A DNA stretch of 8,038 nt, taken from NCBI GenBank assembly GCA_023412745.1, contig JAEZBZ010000078.1:1-8038 (forward strand), read 5' to 3'. Of this stretch, positions 1 to 6,311 are shown piece after piece (position 1 is the first letter of the stretch; every line of letters starts with the position of its first letter). A program made the translations under genes and the position numbers. The notes beneath the pieces were generated by a model. That model saw nothing but the letters and a program-made list of their open reading frames with translations, had not been told where the DNA came from and did not search any database. Source of the DNA: Pseudomonadota bacterium (GTDB lineage Bacteria; Pseudomonadota; Alphaproteobacteria; Rhizobiales; Hyphomicrobiaceae).

Positions 1-937
1 GATTATAGGAACGGACCGCATCGAAATTGCGCATCAGCAGGAATACGGGGCCTCTAGCGACCGGCTGCCAGAGCCGCGCTTCAACTTTCGTGTTGGGGAA
101 TGGCTGGCCGTTGGCCCGCGTCACCCCGCGCTCGACCCAAGCGGCGATGCTGCGCCGCGTATTGCCTTGCGTGGTCATCCCGCCCGGCAAACGGACCTCG
201 TAGCCCCAGTCTTCGCCACGACGATACTTGCCGCGCTCGACGAGAAAACGCGCGGTTCCGGCCAGCGCGTCGTCTGGCAGGCCGAACGGCGAAATGCGGC
301 CATCGCGGTTGAAGTCGACGCCCATGTTCAGCCAGACCTCGGGCATCCACTGAGAATGCCCCATGGCGCCAGCCCAGGACCCAATCATCTCGTCGGGTTG
401 CGCCCAGCCGCGCTCGATAATGCGCAGCGCGTTGACCAGCTCCTTTTCCCAATAAGTGCGGCGGCGCGGCTCGCCCCACGCCAACGCGGCGAGCGCGGGA
501 ATGACAGGGCGCATGTGCTTGGGGTTGGTCACCACGTCACCGAACGCCGATTCCATGCCCCACAGGCCCATCATCACGTAGCGGTCGACGCCGTATGTGC
601 GCTCGATCCGTCCGAGCAGATCTGACGCTTCCCGCACGCGCTCCTTGCCGGTCGTGATGCGCCAGTCGGACACCCGCCTGTTGAGATACTGCCAGAGCTG
701 CTCGCGGAACTCAGGCTGCGCGCGATCGAGCGCGTAGACCGAGGTATCCGGTTTGACCGCGCCCATCACACGGCGATAGGTGGCCTCCGACACGCCGCCA
801 GCGCGCGCCTTGGCTGCGAACGCCTCGGCCCACTGTGCAAACGGCAACTTGGCTGCCTGGGCGTGGGCCGGCAACGGAAGCGCTGGCACCACAGCAAGAG
901 CTCCAAGTCCGGCCAGCAAATCGCGGCGCCGTATCAT
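1..937 (-). CDS. Lytic murein transglycosylase, MltB/SltB family (3' end cut by window)
   Basis: Predicted periplasmic enzyme that cleaves the MurNAc-GlcNAc bond of peptidoglycan and leaves 1,6-anhydroMurNAc. 312 codons are visible from the ATG at 937. The gene runs off the left edge at ...FDAVRSYN, so the end of the domain and any C-terminal peptidoglycan-binding domain are missing. The N-terminus is MIRRRDLLAGLGALAVV, a twin-arginine-like leader (RRxLL) with an AHA|Q cleavage site near residue 26. There is no lipobox Cys, unlike E. coli MltB, so a soluble periplasmic form is likely. The motif GLWGMESAFG carries the expected catalytic Glu at residue 129. GSWAGAMGHSQWMP (186-199) is the substrate-groove motif. 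DFNRDGRI (from 208) matches the EF-hand-like Ca2+ loop of MltB/Slt35. The start is backed by an AGGAGG 11 nt upstream. The family call is firm; the exact subfamily is not. Confidence 0.93.
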   Translation of the reverse strand, partial: MIRRRDLLAGLGALAVVPALPLPAHAQAAKLPFAQWAEAFAAKARAGGVSEATYRRVMGAVKPDTSVYALDRAQPEFREQLWQYLNRRVSDWRITTGKERVREASDLLGRIERTYGVDRYVMMGLWGMESAFGDVVTNPKHMRPVIPALAALAWGEPRRRTYWEKELVNALRIIERGWAQPDEMIGSWAGAMGHSQWMPEVWLNMGVDFNRDGRISPFGLPDDALAGTARFLVERGKYRRGEDWGYEVRLPGGMTTQGNTRRSIAAWVERGVTRANGQPFPNTKVEARLWQPVARGPVFLLMRNFDAVRSYN

Positions 938-948
938 GCGTCGTGCGT

Positions 949-954
949 CCTCCT
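949..954 (-). promoter_or_regulatory. Shine-Dalgarno site of the lytic transglycosylase gene
   Basis: The minus strand reads AGGAGG here, 11 nt before the ATG at 937. This fixes that ATG as the start. A nearby ATG at 959 is out of frame. Confidence 0.7.
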
Positions 955-1040
955 CTCATGCATCCTAGAATGGCGATGGACGCTCTACCACGGCCATGTG
1001 GCACGAACGCGCCAACGCGTGGCCACGCGACGCATAAGGG

Positions 1041-1688
1041 CTACACCAGGGCGTTGGCGCGGTCCCGGTGAACCGGGCTGAGGTTGGTGTTCTCAATCAG
1101 ACGCTGTGCGATAAGCTGGATCAGGTTCCAGCCGAATTCGGGATTCTGGAAATAGATTTCCTTGAGCTGGTTTTCGTCGATCGACAGCAGCTTGCAGTCC
1201 GAAATCGCGATTGCTGATTGTGTGCGGCGGCCATCGCGGGTGAAGAAAGCGATCTCGCCAAACAATGTGCCGTCACCGATCTCTAGGTCGATCTCACTGA
1301 AGTGAATCCGCCCCGAAACGAGGTAGTAGAGCCTGTCGCCCGCATCGCCCTTCTGGAACAAAGTCTGCCCGGCCGACAGTATGCTTTCGACCGCATGCGG
1401 TGCGAGCCATCCGGCGTGAATACCGGTGACAGGCGCCGCCTTTAGCGTCGCAATCTGCTGGCGCATCTCGCGGATGCGGTAGATGTTCAGCGGAAGCTGG
1501 ATGGCGTTCTGCACGGCATTGGGCCAATACCCCGCCGCTGCGGCTGCGATGATCGACAGCAGGTTGCTCGACGCTGCGAAAACGCGCAAACGGATGATGG
1601 TTCTGGAGAAGGTCGACAGTAGCGTCAGCGCCATCGCGGCCCACCCAATCCAAGGCAGGTACGGCATCACATCGCTCAATACGCTCAT
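1041..1688 (-). CDS. Membrane protein with C-terminal cyclic-nucleotide-binding domain (Popeye-like layout)
   Basis: 215 aa. The N-terminal third is hydrophobic, with likely membrane segments at about residues 10-27 and 40-57 and possibly a third at 58-70. A short basic/amphipathic linker (RIREMRQQIATLK) follows. Residues about 98-200 form a cyclic-nucleotide-binding domain: KGDAGDRLYYLVSGRI is the beta-roll part, and FGEIAFF (143-149) followed by RRTQSA (154-159) is the phosphate-binding cassette. The conserved Glu (145) and Arg (155) are present, so cAMP/cGMP binding is plausible. No helix-turn-helix follows, so this is not a CRP/FNR transcription factor; a membrane-tethered nucleotide sensor is an inference. 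An in-frame TAG four codons upstream forces the start to be this ATG or a later one. The ribosome site is weak (CCGGAAG directly before ATG), and Met8 is an alternative start. The gene lies 103 bp upstream of the transglycosylase gene and may be co-transcribed with it. Confidence 0.88.
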   Translation of the reverse strand: MSVLSDVMPYLPWIGWAAMALTLLSTFSRTIIRLRVFAASSNLLSIIAAAAAGYWPNAVQNAIQLPLNIYRIREMRQQIATLKAAPVTGIHAGWLAPHAVESILSAGQTLFQKGDAGDRLYYLVSGRIHFSEIDLEIGDGTLFGEIAFFTRDGRRTQSAIAISDCKLLSIDENQLKEIYFQNPEFGWNLIQLIAQRLIENTNLSPVHRDRANALV

Positions 1689-1863
1689 CTTCCGGTGTCT
1701 CTAATTCTCGTCGAGCGCGGAGCGACTTGACGTTGACAATATGGCTCGCGGGGAGCCATGGCCGATCGAAGCTGATAAATGAATGAGCTGCGAAGACAAC
1801 GTGTGGCAAGCGAAACAACGCTCACGCACAAACAGCCATATTTGAACAGTAAAAGGCCGGGCG
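1689..1863. promoter_or_regulatory. Divergent intergenic region between the cNMP-binding and FAD oxidoreductase genes
   Basis: This 175-bp region holds no convincing gene and must contain the start signals for both flanking genes. TTGACGTTGACAA at 1727-1739 contains TTGAC twice, six bases apart, and a perfect TTGACA hexamer at 1733-1738. However, no good -10 box lies 16-18 bp downstream on the plus strand (the 17-bp spacing gives CCATGG). The stretch could be a regulator site or chance. The region from about 1790 to 1850 is relatively A-rich. Only the position is firm; no transcription start can be assigned. Confidence 0.4.
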
Positions 1864-2970
1864 ATGCGAGTCCTGATCTGCGGCGGTGGTGTGATCGGCA
1901 CATCAATTGCGTATTTCCTCAGCCGCCGCGGCGCCGAAGTCACGGTCATCGAGCGCACGGCAATTGCCTGTGCAGCGTCGGGAAAATCCGGCGGCTTTCT
2001 CGCGCTCGATTGGTGCGACGGGACACCGTTGGCGCCACTGGCGCGGCGCAGCTTTACGCTGCACGAGATCCTGGCGAACGATCTCGGCAACACCTGGGGA
2101 TATCGGCGGCTGCAGACTTATACAGGCACGGCCAGCGCGCAAAGATCGGCCAAGCGGCGCACGGCGCATGATTTCGCCTGGCTGTCCAACAGCGTGAGTA
2201 TCGCCCGCCGTCTCGGCACTACCAACTCGACAGCGCAGGTCGACCCAGCCGCCTTCACCAAGGCCATGATGCGCGCCGCCGAAGCGCATGGCGCAACACA
2301 CCGGATCGGCGAAGTGACCGGCCTTGAGCGCGACGAAGACACCGGCCGCATGACGGGCGTTCGGATCGGCGATGAGACGCTTGCCTGTGATGCGGTCGTT
2401 ATCGCCATGGGACCGTGGTCGATCCTCGCCAGCGGATGGTTGCCGTTGCCCGGCGTTTACGGGCTGAAGGGCCACAGCATGGTGTTCGACACCGGCAATC
2501 GCGTCGGCGCGGAGGCCCTGTTCCTGGAGTACCAGGAAGCCAGCGGTGAACAGCATTCCCCGGAAGTCTTCCCGCGTGTCGGCGGCACCACGTACGTCTG
2601 CGCTATTTCCAGCGACAGCCCGCTGCCGCTCGATCCGGCCCAGGTCCATCCCGACGACGGCGCGATATCGCGCCTGCATGACATGTGCGCGCGCATGTCT
2701 CCGGTGCTGGCCGATGCGCACGTACTTGCGACACAGGCCTGCTTCCGCCCTGTGACCGAGGATGGCCTGCCGCTGATCGGCGCGGTGGCTGGATGCGATG
2801 GCGCCTACGTCGCCACGGGCCACAGCGTGTGGGGCATTCTCAATGCGCCCGCGACGGGCGAGGCGATGGCCGAGTTGATCTTGGATGGGACCACACAAAC
2901 AGTGGACCTCAATCGCTTCCGCCCCGACAGGCTGCGCGCGTTCGATCCCTCGCGCCTGCGGATGCAGTAG
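1864..2970 (+). CDS. FAD-dependent oxidoreductase, DAO superfamily (Tda3/C1F5.03c-like)
   Basis: 368 aa, a typical full length for a single-domain DAO-fold flavoenzyme. The dinucleotide fold opens at the N-terminus with MRVLICGGGVIGTSIAYFL: GxGxxG spans residues 7-12, and Glu30 ends the second beta strand to bind the FAD ribose. AMGPW at 181-185 is the second FAD contact typical of the fold. LKGHSMVF (201-208), HSPEVFPR (231-238), QACFRPVTEDGLPLIG (291-306) and ATGHSVWGILNAPATG (317-332) are the C-terminal motifs. This set resembles yeast Tda3 and S. pombe C1F5.03c-type oxidoreductases more than DadA or SoxA. Residues 41-43 (KSG) and the rest of the protein lack a Cys-rich or iron-sulfur insertion. 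The substrate is unknown; an amine or amino acid is a family-based guess. The start has AAAGG about 10 nt upstream, and the gene ends in tandem TAGTAG. It is the only plus-strand gene here, divergent from the cNMP-binding gene, and has no co-oriented partner. Confidence 0.9.
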   Translation: MRVLICGGGVIGTSIAYFLSRRGAEVTVIERTAIACAASGKSGGFLALDWCDGTPLAPLARRSFTLHEILANDLGNTWGYRRLQTYTGTASAQRSAKRRTAHDFAWLSNSVSIARRLGTTNSTAQVDPAAFTKAMMRAAEAHGATHRIGEVTGLERDEDTGRMTGVRIGDETLACDAVVIAMGPWSILASGWLPLPGVYGLKGHSMVFDTGNRVGAEALFLEYQEASGEQHSPEVFPRVGGTTYVCAISSDSPLPLDPAQVHPDDGAISRLHDMCARMSPVLADAHVLATQACFRPVTEDGLPLIGAVAGCDGAYVATGHSVWGILNAPATGEAMAELILDGTTQTVDLNRFRPDRLRAFDPSRLRMQ

Positions 2971-2978
2971 TAGCAGGC
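2954..2978. terminator. Inverted repeat at the convergent gene ends (possible weak terminator)
   Basis: GCCTGC (2954-2959) and GCAGGC (2973-2978) form a perfect 6-bp stem with a 13-nt loop. It spans the TAGTAG stop of the FAD gene and ends 5 bp before the thioesterase stop. No T-run follows on either strand, so a bidirectional terminator role is only suggested by position. Confidence 0.25.
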
Positions 2979-2983
2979 AACTG

Positions 2984-3475
2984 TCAGGCTGGCGTTTCGG
3001 GCTTGAAGATCAGGCAGGTTTCGCTGTCGTGCGCCAACAGCTTGCCGTCAGCATCCCACAGCCGGCCTTCCGAGGTCGCGATGCGGCCGCCGGAATGAAT
3101 GACCTTGCCTTCGCAGCGCAACTGCCCCGACGCCGGCAGGACAGCTCGAACGAAGCTGACCGACAGATCAACGGTGGTATAGCCCTGGCCCGCCGCCAGC
3201 GTGGAATGCGCCGCACACGCCATCGCGGAATCGAGCAATCCCGAAACCCACCCGCCGTGCACCGTGCCGAGAGGATTGTAGAACTGCTCCGACGGCAGCG
3301 CCTCGAACACCACACGGCCGAATTCGACCTCGGAAATCCAGATATTCGTAGATGCTGCGAATGGTGGCGCGGGATGGATGCCATCGCGGAGCTTTTGAAG
3401 GAATTCGAGCCCAGATGTGCTGATCAGCACATCGCGCGGCACAACGCCGACGTTGGCAAAGCGCTCCGAGGACAT
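2984..3475 (-). CDS. PaaI-family hotdog-fold thioesterase
   Basis: 163 aa from the chosen start. Predicted acyl-CoA thioesterase of the cytosolic hotdog-fold (PaaI/YbgC-like) class. The hallmark is NPLGTVHGGWVSGLLDSAMA at residues 67-86. Asn67, the His73-Gly74-Gly75 turn and acidic Asp82 sit where the active site of PaaI-type enzymes is found. The later strands TTVDLSVSFVRAV and CEGKVIHSGGRIATSEG match the hotdog beta-sheet; HSGGR is also typical. An ATG five codons upstream (3490) is in frame. I chose 3475 because GGGAGG (3488-3483) lies 7 nt before it, while the 3490 start has no good ribosome site. The gene starts 39 nt after the ABC permease stop on the same strand and is probably its last operon member. 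The acyl substrate cannot be read from sequence. The 3' end faces the FAD oxidoreductase gene 13 bp away. Confidence 0.9.
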   Translation of the reverse strand: MSSERFANVGVVPRDVLISTSGLEFLQKLRDGIHPAPPFAASTNIWISEVEFGRVVFEALPSEQFYNPLGTVHGGWVSGLLDSAMACAAHSTLAAGQGYTTVDLSVSFVRAVLPASGQLRCEGKVIHSGGRIATSEGRLWDADGKLLAHDSETCLIFKPETPA

Positions 3476-3482
3476 GTCCACA

Positions 3483-3488
3483 CCTCCC
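3483..3488 (-). promoter_or_regulatory. Shine-Dalgarno site deciding the thioesterase start
   Basis: The minus strand reads GGGAGG here, 7 nt before the ATG at 3475 and within the first codons of the longer alternative frame starting at 3490. The site supports the shorter product. Confidence 0.6.
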
Positions 3489-3514
3489 ATGACGCCCTGA
3501 CGCCGAAGCCCGGA

Positions 3515-4276
3515 TTACGATTTCAGCCGGTAGCCGGTCGCGAAGATCCGCCAGATGATGATCAGGCAGGCGATCAGGAAGACCAGCGTCATGCCCAAGC
3601 TGACCCCGACGCTGACATCGGAAACGCCATAGAAGCTCCAGCGGAAACCGCTGACCAGATAGACGACCGGATTGAACAGGCTGATCGTGCGCCAGATCGG
3701 AGGCAGCACATCGAGCGAATAGAAGGTGCCGCCGAGAAACGTCAGCGGCGTGATAACGAGCAGCGGGACCACCTGCAGCTTTTCAAAGCCGTCGGCCCAG
3801 ATGCCGATGATGAAACCGAGCAGGCTGAACGTAATGGCCGTCAGCAGAAGAAACGCGACCATCCATAGCGGATGCGCGATGGTCAACGGCACGAACAGGC
3901 TCGCGGTTGCCAGCACGATCAGGCCGAGAATGACGGACTTAGTCGCGGCGGCGCCGACATAGCCCAGCATAACCTCATAGAACGATACCGGCGCCGACAG
4001 GATTTCATAGATCGTTCCGGTGAAGCGCGGAAAATAGATGCCGAACGACGCGTTCGCGACGCTTTGCGTCAGCAGCATCAGCATGATCAGGCCCGGCACG
4101 ATAAATGCGCCATAGCTGACGCCCTCGATCTCGGGAATGCGCGCGCCGATCGCGGCGCCGAACACCACGAAATACAGCGACGTCGAGATCACCGGCGAGA
4201 CGATGCTTTGCAGCAGCGTACGGCCGGTGCGGGCCATCTCGAAATAATAGATCGCGCGGATGGCATGAACGTTCAT
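3515..4276 (-). CDS. ABC-2 type transporter permease (YadH-like)
   Basis: 253 aa, close to the usual length of single-domain ABC-2 permeases such as E. coli YadH. About six membrane segments are visible, near residues 25-44, 56-76, 106-128, 137-158, 168-187 and 226-246. The ABC-2 signature region is at 173-217, with PLTFLGGTFYSLDVLPPIW followed by FNPVVYLVSGFRWSFYG. The N-terminal amphipathic stretch with YYFEMARTGRTLLQS is the usual coupling region of this family. The product should form the inner-membrane half of an exporter with the ATPase encoded just upstream. The two genes overlap by ATGA (4273-4276), which implies translational coupling. The substrate is unknown: this family includes drug, polysaccharide and lipid-linked exporters, and no neighbouring gene identifies one. 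Confidence 0.94.
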   Translation of the reverse strand: MNVHAIRAIYYFEMARTGRTLLQSIVSPVISTSLYFVVFGAAIGARIPEIEGVSYGAFIVPGLIMLMLLTQSVANASFGIYFPRFTGTIYEILSAPVSFYEVMLGYVGAAATKSVILGLIVLATASLFVPLTIAHPLWMVAFLLLTAITFSLLGFIIGIWADGFEKLQVVPLLVITPLTFLGGTFYSLDVLPPIWRTISLFNPVVYLVSGFRWSFYGVSDVSVGVSLGMTLVFLIACLIIIWRIFATGYRLKS

Positions 4277-5217
4277 CGGCTTTGCCTTACGAGATCGACA
4301 AAGATTTCTTCAAGCGAGCTCTGCGAGGTGCGCAGGTCGCGGAACCGGATGCCCGCTGCCGTCAGATCGGCAAGCAGCGTGTTGATGCCGGTGCGCTGCG
4401 CTGTGGCGTCATAGGTGTAGACCAGTTCTGCCCCGCCGTGCGCCAGCGACAGATCATGCGCGGCAAGCGAAGCCGGGATAGCACCCAGCGGTTCGTGCAG
4501 TTCGAGAACAAGTTGCTTCTTACCGAGCTTGCGCATCAGCTCGGCTTTCTGCTCCACGACGATCAGTTCGCCGTGGTTGATGACTCCGATGCGGTCGGCC
4601 ATCTGCTCGGCTTCTTCGATGTAATGGGTCGTGAGGATGATGGTGACGCCCTGGTCGCGCAGAGAACGGACCACGCCCCACAGATCCTGGCGCAGTTCCA
4701 CGTCGACGCCGGCGGTCGGCTCGTCGAGGAACAGGATGCGCGGTTCGTGCGACAGCGCCTTGGCAATCAGCACACGCCGCTTCATGCCGCCCGACAGCGT
4801 CATGATCTTGCTGTCTCTCTTCTCCCACAGCGACAGATCGCGCAGCACCTTCTCGATATGCACGGGATTCGCCGACTTGCCGAACAGGCCGCGGCTGAAG
4901 CTCACCGTCGCCCATACCGTCTCGAAGGAGTCGGTCGTCAACTCCTGCGGCACCAGCCCGATCAGCGACCGGCTGGCGCGATAGTCGCGTACGATATCGT
5001 GACCATCGACGGTGACGCTGCCACCTGTGCGGTTCACGATCCCGCATACGATGCTGATCAGCGTCGTCTTGCCGGCACCGTTGGGACCAAGCAGCGCAAA
5101 GATCTCGCCGCGCTGGATGTCCAGGCTGACACCTTTCAGCGCCTTGAAACCGGAGGCGTAGGTCTTCTCGACATTGGCAATCGAAATGATCGGCGCCGTT
5201 GATTGCGGTTTGGGCAT
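4273..5217 (-). CDS. ABC transporter ATP-binding protein (YadG-like, ABC-2 exporter)
   Basis: 314 aa. Complete nucleotide-binding domain: Walker A GPNGAGKTT at 44-52, Q-loop VPQE at 89-92, signature LSGGM at 141-145, Walker B ILFLDEP at 161-167, D-loop GVD at 170-172 and switch His at 198 (LTTH). All catalytic residues are intact, so the ATPase should be active. Residues about 225-314 form the C-terminal extension common in CcmA/YadG-type ATPases, ending in SSLEEIFVDLVRQ. The product powers the permease encoded directly downstream (ATGA overlap). The ATG at 5217 is preceded by an in-frame TGA six codons upstream, so the start cannot be earlier. No clear Shine-Dalgarno is visible before it. 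The gene begins 153 bp after the membrane-protein gene and probably has its own promoter there, although none is clear. Confidence 0.95.
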   Translation of the reverse strand: MPKPQSTAPIISIANVEKTYASGFKALKGVSLDIQRGEIFALLGPNGAGKTTLISIVCGIVNRTGGSVTVDGHDIVRDYRASRSLIGLVPQELTTDSFETVWATVSFSRGLFGKSANPVHIEKVLRDLSLWEKRDSKIMTLSGGMKRRVLIAKALSHEPRILFLDEPTAGVDVELRQDLWGVVRSLRDQGVTIILTTHYIEEAEQMADRIGVINHGELIVVEQKAELMRKLGKKQLVLELHEPLGAIPASLAAHDLSLAHGGAELVYTYDATAQRTGINTLLADLTAAGIRFRDLRTSQSSLEEIFVDLVRQSR

Positions 5218-5370
5218 GCAGGTCGATCTGCGTCAGATGATGAGGATGGGATACGTGCGCAATACACGGTTCCGGACGATCACGCCACCCGTGCCCGCCG
5301 GGAGGCTCGTACATGACGTGGAAAGTCGGCGAACGTGCGACGGATGGAAAATCGCCTGCCCGGCGTCAGA
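5218..5370 (-). promoter_or_regulatory. 153-bp gap upstream of the ABC operon
   Basis: No gene is supported here. The right end holds a weak hairpin downstream of the membrane-protein stop: CGCC/GGCG at 5353-5356 and 5362-5365, with a 5-nt loop, followed on the minus strand by ATTTT. It may be a poor terminator. The left end must carry the start signals of the ABC ATPase gene if it has its own promoter, but I find no convincing -35/-10 pair. Confidence 0.3.
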
Positions 5371-6156
5371 TTATTGCGTTTTCGGCTTTTTCTTCACGCG
5401 CGCACGTTGGGTCCACCAGACGAAAACAGCGCTGAAAATCAGCGCAACAACGGATGAGACTATGAACGAAGTGATCAATCCCAAACTCTCGACGGTGGCC
5501 CCGAGCACGGTGAAAAACGCCACGAAAGATTGCAGTGACAAGGCAACCCCGCGCATCAACGCGACAACCGGCCCTGCGCCCCAGCGCGCATGCGTAAACG
5601 TGCCAATGACCGTGAGGATCACCGGATAAGTCGAGGCCACACCGCTGAGTTCGGGGCCGAGGAAATCCACCGACAGCGTGATGATGACGATCAACGCTGC
5701 TGTCGCCAACATGCGCACGGGAATATCCCACCAGGGAAGCCCGCGCGGACCGTCGCTGTCTGGTAGCGGCGTAATGAGCATGTAGGACGTTGCCAGCGCC
5801 AGCGCGCCCATCGCAGCGGCAACCCAAAGCGACAGGCCGTATCCGCTCAGGGCATAGCCGACGATGCAGTAAGCGAGGAATCCGAACAACAGACTGACAG
5901 GCCACGCTGCCCGTCGCGCCACTGTCGAAAACGTGAAGGCGAAAGTCGCAAGCCCGACGGTGCCGAGCAGCGCCCCCACAGCCACGTCCGCGACGAACGC
6001 CTCGCCATGATCCAGGCCGAGGAAGAACAGGATCGGCCCCGTCATCCAGGGCAGCCCCATGATCAAGCCGCCGAATGTGGGGCCCCAGCGCCGGGCGGCG
6101 AGACTGACCAGCGCCACAAGTATAGGCGTCAGCGTAATTTTGAGCAGAAACAGCAT
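5371..6156 (-). CDS. Conserved multi-pass inner-membrane protein of unknown function, with internal duplication
   Basis: 261 aa, almost entirely hydrophobic, with about eight membrane segments (roughly 3-21, 27-46, 55-75, 85-102, 106-128, 149-164, 173-188 and 224-247, plus a less clear one near 195-218). The C-terminus is basic (RARVKKKPKTQ) and probably cytoplasmic. The two halves look alike: WGPTFGGLIMGLPWM (24-38) matches LGPELSGVASTYPVI (166-180) at an offset of 142 residues, each after one hydrophobic helix. This suggests a duplicated four-helix unit, as in many small transporters. I recognise the type (proteobacterial hypothetical membrane proteins with a GPT.GG..AGLP motif) but know no function. 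The frame stays open to an ATG at 6354, which would overlap the Cys-rich gene. Those 66 residues are not membrane-like, and the ATG at 6156 has AAGGCGG just upstream, so I chose 6156. Confidence 0.85.
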   Translation of the reverse strand: MLFLLKITLTPILVALVSLAARRWGPTFGGLIMGLPWMTGPILFFLGLDHGEAFVADVAVGALLGTVGLATFAFTFSTVARRAAWPVSLLFGFLAYCIVGYALSGYGLSLWVAAAMGALALATSYMLITPLPDSDGPRGLPWWDIPVRMLATAALIVIITLSVDFLGPELSGVASTYPVILTVIGTFTHARWGAGPVVALMRGVALSLQSFVAFFTVLGATVESLGLITSFIVSSVVALIFSAVFVWWTQRARVKKKPKTQ

Positions 6157-6227
6157 TGCCGCCTTGTCATGCAAAAAGCGTGTGGAGGGCAGGAAGACTG
6201 GCTCAGCCGGCTTCTCGACCGGTTCTC

Positions 6228-6249
6228 GCCCGCATGACGGCCTGCGGGC
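6228..6249. repeat. Perfect 7-bp inverted repeat between the Cys-rich and membrane-protein genes
   Basis: GCCCGCA (6228-6234) and TGCGGGC (6243-6249) can form a GC-rich hairpin with an 8-nt loop in the 155-bp gap 6157-6311. A 12-bp palindrome, CAGCCGCGGCTG, lies nearby at 6272-6283. Neither is followed by a T-run. They could slow or end transcription after the Cys-rich gene or be processing sites; the role is unproven. Confidence 0.35.
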
Positions 6250-6311
6250 TGGCTTGGCGCGGGCACCATAGCAGCCGCGGCTGATAGTACAAATGCAGCG
6301 GATGCAGGTCT

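Noticed and set aside
938..1040. Possible terminator or small gene in the gap before the transglycosylase gene
   Set aside because: Only short imperfect GC repeats (for example CGCGCCAACGCG) are present, without a T-run, and overlapping plus-strand frames show no protein-like composition.
1903..2898. 331-codon open frame on the minus strand opposite the FAD oxidoreductase gene
   Set aside because: The plus-strand frame has clear FAD motifs throughout. The antisense product is a low-complexity Arg/Ala/His-rich chain, typical of GC-rich shadow frames.
3476..3490. Five-codon longer start for the thioesterase
   Set aside because: The good Shine-Dalgarno GGGAGG lies inside this stretch and serves the ATG at 3475.
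2885..3868. 327-codon plus-strand frame opposite the thioesterase and permease genes
   Set aside because: It crosses the ends of three well-supported genes and yields a charged Asp/Gln/Arg-rich sequence with no domain. It is antisense shadow coding.
4282..5202. 306-codon plus-strand frame opposite the ABC ATPase gene
   Set aside because: It exactly mirrors the ATPase gene, which has all catalytic motifs. The shadow has no recognisable domain.
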